DNA of 64,000 nucleotides from Thioalkalivibrio thiocyanoxidans ARh2 (GTDB lineage Bacteria; Pseudomonadota; Gammaproteobacteria; Ectothiorhodospirales; Ectothiorhodospiraceae): positions 1-64,000 of the forward strand of contig NZ_ARQK01000055.1 in the NCBI RefSeq assembly GCF_000385215.1, written 5' to 3'. The position numbers and the translations under genes are program-made. This document shows positions 59,185 to 64,000 of this stretch, in pieces. The notes beneath the pieces are model-generated. The model was not told the origin of the DNA. It made no database searches and was given only the letters and a program-made list of their open reading frames with translations. Within the stretch, counting starts at the first letter, position 1. Every line of letters begins with the position of its first letter.

Positions 59185-59661
59185 ATGGCTGGGCGGGCCG
59201 GAATGGCCTGGGTATACGCCCTGGTCGCAACAGGCCCTTGCGGCTGGCAGGCGACACCGGCGCCGTCCGTAACTGGAACACAGCTTGTCGATCGCGCAAC
59301 TCCCATGGTGCCAAGGTGGCGAGGAGCGTTGGAGGTAATCCCGCTGGGATTGCCCTTGGCCGGAGGTCTGCACGCGATGCCGACGTCGCTCAACGAATCC
59401 CGAATTACGCTACAAGCCTCCGGGCCCGAGGGCACCGCGTACTCCATCACGTGCACGGTTACCAGGCCACACGAGGTCGAGGAAGTGGAATTCGAGGGCG
59501 TGGTACCACTGGAGGTCGAATTCGAAGGGATCGGGGTGGACTGCCGTGTGGTGCAGCTCAGTGGGCCGGGATACCTGGATCTGGTGCTGACCAAGAACGG
59601 TCATGTGACACGTTCGCGCAGCCACGGCCTGAATAACACGATGAATCTCCGGATCCGCTGA
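59185..59661 (+). CDS. Small possibly exported protein of unknown function
   Basis: Up to 158 residues. Starts at 59185, 59203, 59305 and 59377 are all possible. From 59305 the N-terminus (MVPRWRGALEVIPLGLPLAG) could be a signal sequence ending LHA. From 59377, with CGGAGG upstream, a 94-residue protein would result. The C-terminal 90 residues alternate strands (SITCTVTR, PLEVEFEGIG, YLDLVLTKNGHV, NTMNLRIR) in a beta-sandwich pattern slightly like MmpS-type domains. I do not recognise the family. It follows a CsgD-like regulator, so an envelope role is a guess. Confidence 0.5.
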   Translation: MAGRAGMAWVYALVATGPCGWQATPAPSVTGTQLVDRATPMVPRWRGALEVIPLGLPLAGGLHAMPTSLNESRITLQASGPEGTAYSITCTVTRPHEVEEVEFEGVVPLEVEFEGIGVDCRVVQLSGPGYLDLVLTKNGHVTRSRSHGLNNTMNLRIR

Positions 59662-59724
59662 AGTCCGGGTCAGTACGCTCAGCTGCATGGCCATGAATGG
59701 CGCAGAATACATATTATGTTAAGT

Positions 59725-59736
59725 CATGGATCAGTG
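59725..59736. repeat. Possible solitary end of the palindromic element
   Basis: CATGGATCAGTG is identical to 12 bases of the right-end repeat of copies 1 and 2 but is followed by AGGGC rather than TTTCCC. It lies in the 145-base convergent gap between the small exported protein gene and mtnP. It could be a decayed end or a chance match. Confidence 0.3.
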
Positions 59737-59806
59737 AGGGCGAACCGTTTGTTCCAGCCAGCCCGCTACCCTCGCATGAACCGACGGTCGTTCGCGCTGA
59801 TCCGGC

Positions 59807-60559
59807 TCAGGACAACGTCTCGATTACGTGCGTCAGGACATCCTTCACCCGCGCCATCCCTTGATCGAGGTTGCGGCCGATCTCGTCCATGGTGATTTCC
59901 CCCTCGGTTCGCCCGGCCGCCCAGTTGGCGATCACGGCGCAGCAGGCGTAGTTCAGACCCAGTTCTCGAGCCAGGGCCGTCTCGGGCATCCCGGTCATCC
60001 CGACCAGGTCGCAGCCGTCTCGGGCCATGCGGTCGATCTCTGCGGCCGTCTCGAGCCTGGGACCCTGTGTCGCCCCGTACGTGCCCCGGTCCGCGGCCTC
60101 GATGCACAGGTCATCAATCGCGTTCAGGAGGGTTTCCCGCACACCCTGGTTGTAGGGCCAGGTCATGTCGATGTGGGTGACCTCTTCCAGGTCCCCGCCC
60201 TCGAAAAAGGTGTTTGCGCGCGACCAGGTGTAATCGATGATCTGATCGGGGATGGCAATCATGCCCGGCTTCATGGCTTCGGTGATCCCGCCCACCGCCG
60301 CCACGGCAATCACGTTGTCTACACCGGCATGTTTCAGGGCCCAGATGTTGGCTCGGTAGTTCACCTGATGCGGCGGAATGGTGTGACGGGCGCCATGGCG
60401 CGGCAGAAACACGATCTCCGTGTCATTCAGTCGCCCGAAGACCAGCGGACCCGAGGGTTCGCCATACGGGGTATGCATGACCTGCCTGCGGGTGATCTCC
60501 AGCGATTTAAGCTGGGTCAGGCCAGTGCCGCCAATCACGGCAAGACGGGGTGTCGACAT
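59807..60559 (-). CDS. S-methyl-5'-thioinosine phosphorylase-like (MtnP/PNP family)
   Basis: 250 residues of the trimeric purine nucleoside phosphorylase family. Phosphate and ribose motifs are RHGARHTIPPHQVNYRANIW near 54-73 and VGMTGMPETALARELG near 185. In the base site IANW carries Asn where methylthioadenosine phosphorylases have an aspartate (TDYD), which suits a 6-oxopurine such as methylthioinosine. That fits the P. aeruginosa-type enzyme. The ATG at 60559 gives the standard start. It lies 16 bases after hpt on the same strand. Confidence 0.85.
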   Translation of the reverse strand: MSTPRLAVIGGTGLTQLKSLEITRRQVMHTPYGEPSGPLVFGRLNDTEIVFLPRHGARHTIPPHQVNYRANIWALKHAGVDNVIAVAAVGGITEAMKPGMIAIPDQIIDYTWSRANTFFEGGDLEEVTHIDMTWPYNQGVRETLLNAIDDLCIEAADRGTYGATQGPRLETAAEIDRMARDGCDLVGMTGMPETALARELGLNYACCAVIANWAAGRTEGEITMDEIGRNLDQGMARVKDVLTHVIETLS

Positions 60560-60575
60560 AACGCTGGTATCCCTA

Positions 60576-61127
60576 CTATTGGTTCGCGACGGCAAAGATG
60601 CCGGGTGCGTTGCGGAGGTAGTCCTCGTAATCCATGCCGTACCCGAACACATAGCGATCCGGCACCTCCAGGGCGGCGAAATCCACGGTAATGGCGGGGT
60701 CGCGTTCCGGGTTGGCCTTTTCGACCAGCACCACGGAGTAGACCTTCTCGGCGCCCTGCTCTTCGCAGAAGGCCTGGATGCCCTCCAGGGTGATGCCACC
60801 GTCAAGGATGTCGTCCACGATCACGACCGTCCGCCCCTGAATCGGCGTCTGGGGGCGGGCCAGCCAGTGCAGCTGCTCCCCTCCCCGCGTACCCCCGCGA
60901 TACCGCGTGGCATGCAGATAATCGACCTGCATCGGAAACGACCAGCGGGTCAGCAGCCCGCCCATCAGCACGACCCCGCCATTCATCACACCCAGAACCA
61001 GCGGGTTGCGGTCCTTGAGCACCTGCGCCGTGCGTTCCGCCAGGCGGTCGATCGCGGTCTCGACGGCATCGCGGCTGTAGAGGCAATCGGCATCACGGAG
61101 CGTTGCGCGGGCCTGTTCCGGGCTCAT
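60576..61127 (-). CDS. hpt: Hypoxanthine-guanine phosphoribosyltransferase
   Basis: A 183-residue salvage enzyme. The PRPP loop is VVIVDDILDGGITLEGI near 98-114, and the N-terminal VLGVMNGGVVLMGGLL and the hood region VDYLHATRYRGGTRGG are present. It converts hypoxanthine and guanine to IMP and GMP. Paired with the downstream phosphorylase it could complete methylthioinosine to IMP recycling. The ATG at 61127 has AGGAT upstream; 61187 is a longer alternative. Confidence 0.93.
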   Translation of the reverse strand: MSPEQARATLRDADCLYSRDAVETAIDRLAERTAQVLKDRNPLVLGVMNGGVVLMGGLLTRWSFPMQVDYLHATRYRGGTRGGEQLHWLARPQTPIQGRTVVIVDDILDGGITLEGIQAFCEEQGAEKVYSVVLVEKANPERDPAITVDFAALEVPDRYVFGYGMDYEDYLRNAPGIFAVANQ

Positions 61128-61230
61128 CAAGGATCCTGAGGTGAACGTTGGAGGAAGGATGTTGGCCGAGTGCCGGGCAGACGGCAAGGCCTGGGTTCGG
61201 TATACGTGGGCCTTGCGAGGCCCTGAAACG

Positions 61231-61260
61231 CAACCGGCCGGCGCAAGGGCCGGCCGGTTG
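61231..61260. terminator. GC-rich hairpin downstream of the DsrE gene
   Basis: CAACCGGCCGGC and GCCGGCCGGTTG form a near-perfect 12 bp stem around GCAAGG. It lies 25 bases past the DsrE stop on the minus strand, before hpt. The T run is weak, so strength is uncertain. Confidence 0.65.
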
Positions 61261-61284
61261 GCAAAGCGACGGACGTGTAGACCC

Positions 61285-61653
61285 TTAGTAGGTAAAGGTC
61301 ACGGTGTCGTCGTCCATGGCTTCGGAAATCACGTAGGCGCCGCCCACGGTTTCTTCGATTTCCGGAATCAGGTCATTGCCCCACAGATCCAGGGTCGGGG
61401 TGCAGACCTTCATCACCACGCCGGCTTCGTGGGCGTCCTTGATGAAGTCGTAGACGCTCTTGCTGGAGCCTTCCTGGACAAACAGGTTTTCGGCAACGCC
61501 CTTCTTGGCCAGTTCGCCGGCACGGCCGGTCATGACGACCTCGACGTCATATTCCATCGCGGCGGCGACGGTAGCCTGGAAAAACGGGGCGCCCAGTTCG
61601 GAGGGGCTGCTCGGATCGGTGTTAACCATGACGATCAGGAGCTTGTCGGCCAT
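61285..61653 (-). CDS. DsrE-family protein
   Basis: 122 residues of the DsrE/TusD-like fold. LLIVMVNTDPSSPSELGAPF is the N-terminal strand and nucleotide-like loop, VEVVMTGRAGELAKKGVAE the second, and Cys84 in VMKVCTPTLDL the only cysteine. Relatives pass persulfide sulfur (DsrE, TusBCD) in sulfur oxidation or tRNA thiolation. It stands alone here with no dsr or tus partners. A role in sulfur trafficking is inference. Confidence 0.85.
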   Translation of the reverse strand: MADKLLIVMVNTDPSSPSELGAPFFQATVAAAMEYDVEVVMTGRAGELAKKGVAENLFVQEGSSKSVYDFIKDAHEAGVVMKVCTPTLDLWGNDLIPEIEETVGGAYVISEAMDDDTVTFTY

Positions 61654-61790
61654 TTTTGATCTCCAACTTCAGTGGTGAGTGTGAATATTAACAGCTGCTC
61701 AAGCGCAAACCGGTGGCGCATTATAGGCGGGCCAGCGCCTGTGCGCCAATGCGCCGCCATAACCTGTTCCGATCAGGGCCAGGCGCTGCC

Positions 61791-62834
61791 TCAGGCGGTG
61801 GCGGCCTGCCGGGCCGCGAGCCAGTGGTGCAGCTGCGCCCGCAGTGCCTGGATGCGCCTGGAGTCCTGCTGGATGGGCCTTGCGCGCAGGGCCTCGACCC
61901 GCCTCGATGCCTGGGCTTCCAGGGGCTGTCCCTGCTGCGCCTCGAGGATGGCGTCTGCCTGCTCGGGCTGTTTGCAGATCAGCACCATGTCGCAGCCGGC
62001 CGCCCGTGCTGCCGCGGCGCGCTCGGTGGCGCTGCCAATGGCTTCGGCTCCAGCCATGGCCAGGTCATCGCTCAGAATCGCTCCGCGGAACCGGAGTTCT
62101 CGGCGCAGGATGTCCTGAAGCCAGATCCGCGAAAAACCGGCCGGTTGATCATCCACCTGGGGATACAGGACATGCGCCGGCATCACGGCGTCCAGGTCGC
62201 CCAGGACGGGACGAAAGGCTTCAATATCGTTGGCCTCGATCTCGGCCAGCGGACGGTCATCCACGGGCAGTGCGACATGCGAGTCCGCCTTGACGGCGCC
62301 GTGCCCTGGAAAGTGCTTGCCCACGCTCGCCATCCCGCCCGCCGCGAGCCCCCGGATGAGCTCGCCCGCCAGGCGCGCGATGACATCGGGGTCGTGGTGA
62401 AACGCGCGGTCCCCGATGACCTCGCTGATGTCGATGTCACGATCCAGCACCGGGGTGAAACTGAAATCGATGCCCGCCTCGCGTAGCTCCAGCGCCAGCA
62501 ATTCCCCGGTCGCATGGGCCAGTTCGCAGGCCTTGTTGCGATCGTAGTCATCGACGTACCCAAGCTCGCGCATGGGTGGAAGCGTGGTGAAGCCGTCCCG
62601 CAGGCGCTGCACGCGCCCGCCTTCCTGATCGACGGCAATCAGGATGCCGGGTCGCTCCGCACGTATGGCATCGGTGAGCGCCCTCACCTGCTCCGGCGTA
62701 CCGGCGTTGCGGGCGAAGAGGATGACGCCGCCCGTCGCCGGGTGGCGCAGGCGTTCACGATCTTCCGGGGTGAGTTCCAGGCCGGTCACATCGAGCATGA
62801 CCGGCCCCAGGGGCAGGGATACGGGAGAAGCCAT
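61791..62834 (-). CDS. nagZ: Beta-N-acetylhexosaminidase NagZ
   Basis: A 347-residue cytoplasmic GH3 enzyme that removes GlcNAc from murein breakdown products. The flexible loop motif KHFPGHGAVKADSHVALP (near 165-182) has the catalytic His-Asp-Ser pieces. LIAVDQEGGRVQRLRDGF is near 65 and the nucleophile aspartate is in ILSDDLAMAGAEA. The ATG at 62834 is preferred over a TTG at 62849. Confidence 0.95.
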   Translation of the reverse strand: MASPVSLPLGPVMLDVTGLELTPEDRERLRHPATGGVILFARNAGTPEQVRALTDAIRAERPGILIAVDQEGGRVQRLRDGFTTLPPMRELGYVDDYDRNKACELAHATGELLALELREAGIDFSFTPVLDRDIDISEVIGDRAFHHDPDVIARLAGELIRGLAAGGMASVGKHFPGHGAVKADSHVALPVDDRPLAEIEANDIEAFRPVLGDLDAVMPAHVLYPQVDDQPAGFSRIWLQDILRRELRFRGAILSDDLAMAGAEAIGSATERAAAARAAGCDMVLICKQPEQADAILEAQQGQPLEAQASRRVEALRARPIQQDSRRIQALRAQLHHWLAARQAATA

Positions 62835-62876
62835 TGAACCTGTACTCAACTGGCGCTCGTGACCCGAGCAATCTTT

Positions 62877-64000
62877 TTAGGATAGCGAGGCTTCCGGGCG
62901 GAATGCGAGTGCCTTGAGCTTCTCGATGCGGTCGCGGATCCGCGCGGCCTCCTCGAACTCCAGATCGCGCGCCTTCTGGAACATCTCCTGTTCCAGCTTC
63001 TCGATCTCTCTGGCGGCGTTTTCCGGGGCGTCGATGTAGTCCGGCGCGTCTTCGGCGACCTTCTTCTGGCCACGACGCCGCCCGGAGCCCGGAGTCGCAT
63101 TGCGCGCCTCGAGGATGTCCGCGACGTTCTTGCGAATGCCCTGGGGCGTAATGCCGTGCGCCTCGTTGTGGGCGATCTGCTTCGCCCGCCGGCGTTCGGT
63201 CTCGTCGATCGCCCGCTGCATCGATCCGGTCACCTTGTCGGCGTACAGGATCGCCTTGCCGTTCACGTTGCGCGCGGCACGCCCGATGGTCTGGATCAGC
63301 GAGCGGTCGGAGCGCAGGAAGCCCTCCTTGTCGGCGTCGAGGATCGCGACCAGCGAGACCTCGGGCATGTCGAGACCCTCGCGCAGCAGGTTGATCCCCA
63401 CCAGCACGTCGAACTCGCCCAGGCGCAGGTCGCGGATGATCTCCATACGCTCAACGGTGTCGATATCCGAATGCAGATAGCGCACCCGCACGCCGTGTTC
63501 CGAGAGGTAGTCGGTCAGGTCCTCGGCCATGCGCTTGGTCAGCGTCGTAATCAGTACGCGTTCGTCGCGCTCCACCCGCTCGCGTACCTCGGACAGGCAG
63601 TCGTCGACCTGGCTGCCGGCCGGGCGCACCTCGAGGATCGGGTCCAGCAGGCCGGTCGGTCGGACCACCTGATCGACGATGGCGCCGGCGTGCTCGCGTT
63701 CGTAGGGTCCCGGCGTGGCGGACACGTAGACGGTCTGAGGCTGCAGGGCCTCGAATTCTTCGAAACGCAGCGGGCGGTTGTCCAGCGCTGACGGCAGGCG
63801 AAAGCCGTATTCCACCAGCGTCTCCTTGCGCGAACGGTCGCCCTTGTACATCCCGCCCACCTGCGGCACCGACACATGGGATTCGTCGATCACCAGCAGC
63901 GCGTCCTTCGGCAGGTAGTCGAAGAAGGTCGGAGGCGGCTCGCCCGGGGCCCGGCCGGAGAGATAGCGCGAGTAGTTCTCGATGCCGTTGCAGTAGCCGA
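62877..64000 (-). CDS. uvrB: UvrB, excinuclease ABC subunit B (C-terminal part)
   Basis: The gene runs off the right edge, so only the last roughly 370 residues are present. They include [20 protein letters not shown] and [15 protein letters not shown] (motif II DESH), helicase motifs [11 protein letters not shown] and [35 protein letters not shown], and QTIGRAARN. The C-terminal UVR motif ([20 protein letters not shown]) ends the chain. UvrB verifies DNA damage with UvrA and recruits UvrC. Confidence 0.97.
   Translation of the reverse strand, partial: GYCNGIENYSRYLSGRAPGEPPPTFFDYLPKDALLVIDESHVSVPQVGGMYKGDRSRKETLVEYGFRLPSALDNRPLRFEEFEALQPQTVYVSATPGPYEREHAGAIVDQVVRPTGLLDPILEVRPAGSQVDDCLSEVRERVERDERVLITTLTKRMAEDLTDYLSEHGVRVRYLHSDIDTVERMEIIRDLRLGEFDVLVGINLLREGLDMPEVSLVAILDADKEGFLRSDRSLIQTIGRAARNVNGKAILYADKVTGSMQRAIDETERRRAKQIAHNEAHGITPQGIRKNVADILEARNATPGSGRRRGQKKVAEDAPDYIDAPENAAREIEKLEQEMFQKARDLEFEEAARIRDRIEKLKALAFRPEASLS

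Overview
The window is a 64 kb piece of a GC-rich proteobacterial chromosome, almost entirely housekeeping genes in gene orders typical of Gammaproteobacteria (yajC-secD-secF; truD/surE/pcm/yqaA/nlpD/rpoS; roxA-purB and nudJ-mnmA-hflD next to icd-clpS-clpA-infA; fabD-fabG-acpP-fabF-pabC-mltG-tmk-holB-pilZ). Gene content (exported DUF302 and DUF3365 proteins, a DsrE-family protein, a short LOV photoreceptor, a CsgD-like regulator) and the GC-rich codon use suggest an Ectothiorhodospiraceae-like sulfur bacterium such as Thioalkalivibrio. That placement is inference, not something the sequence proves. I saw no rRNA, tRNA, CRISPR array, prophage or transposase gene.

Layout. 1-3.2 kb: end of yajC, then secD and secF for protein export, bracketed by two copies of a palindromic repeat. 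3.5-7.0 kb (minus): three exported small proteins and a kinase-like fusion protein. 7.2-13.8 kb (plus): mrcB, a TPR lipoprotein, a DinG/YoaA-type helicase, tsaB and truD in a tightly packed run. 13.8-15.8 kb (minus): short LOV photoreceptor, mono-heme DUF3365 protein and an Smr protein. 16-20.1 kb (plus): surE, pcm, yqaA-like gene, nlpD and rpoS, the stress/stationary-phase block. 20.2-29.2 kb: amino acid genes alaC, hom and thrC, riboflavin-related RibD-C and RibA proteins, a glutamate dehydrogenase-type enzyme and dusA. 29.2-41.8 kb: roxA and purB, then a block with fumC, a GGDEF-EAL protein, an HDOD protein and acnA lying between purB and hflD-mnmA-nudJ. 41.9-46.2 kb: icd, clpS, clpA and infA. 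46.4-55.2 kb: the fatty-acid cluster running into folate, septal-wall and replication genes. 55.2-59.7 kb: a class V aminotransferase, bioA, a CsgD-like regulator and an unknown small protein. 59.8-64 kb (minus): purine salvage pair mtnP-like plus hpt, a DsrE protein, nagZ and the 3' part of uvrB.

The most unusual signal is not a gene. It is a family of about 270-300 bp intergenic elements with near-perfect 30 bp terminal inverted repeats (AGGAAACACTGATCCATGTA... at the ends) enclosing two further stem-loop arms. There are full copies at 45-326, 3174-3469 and 31821-32091, and remnants at 18798-18820, 43221-43250 and possibly 59725-59736. The two copies around secDF lie in opposite orientation. 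One arm is flipped in copy 2, and the arms of the 31821 copy have diverged in sequence while staying self-complementary. Two copies begin exactly at the TAG stop codon of the preceding gene. The elements look like non-autonomous mobile DNA that can fold into a three-way structure; their mover and role are unknown from this window.
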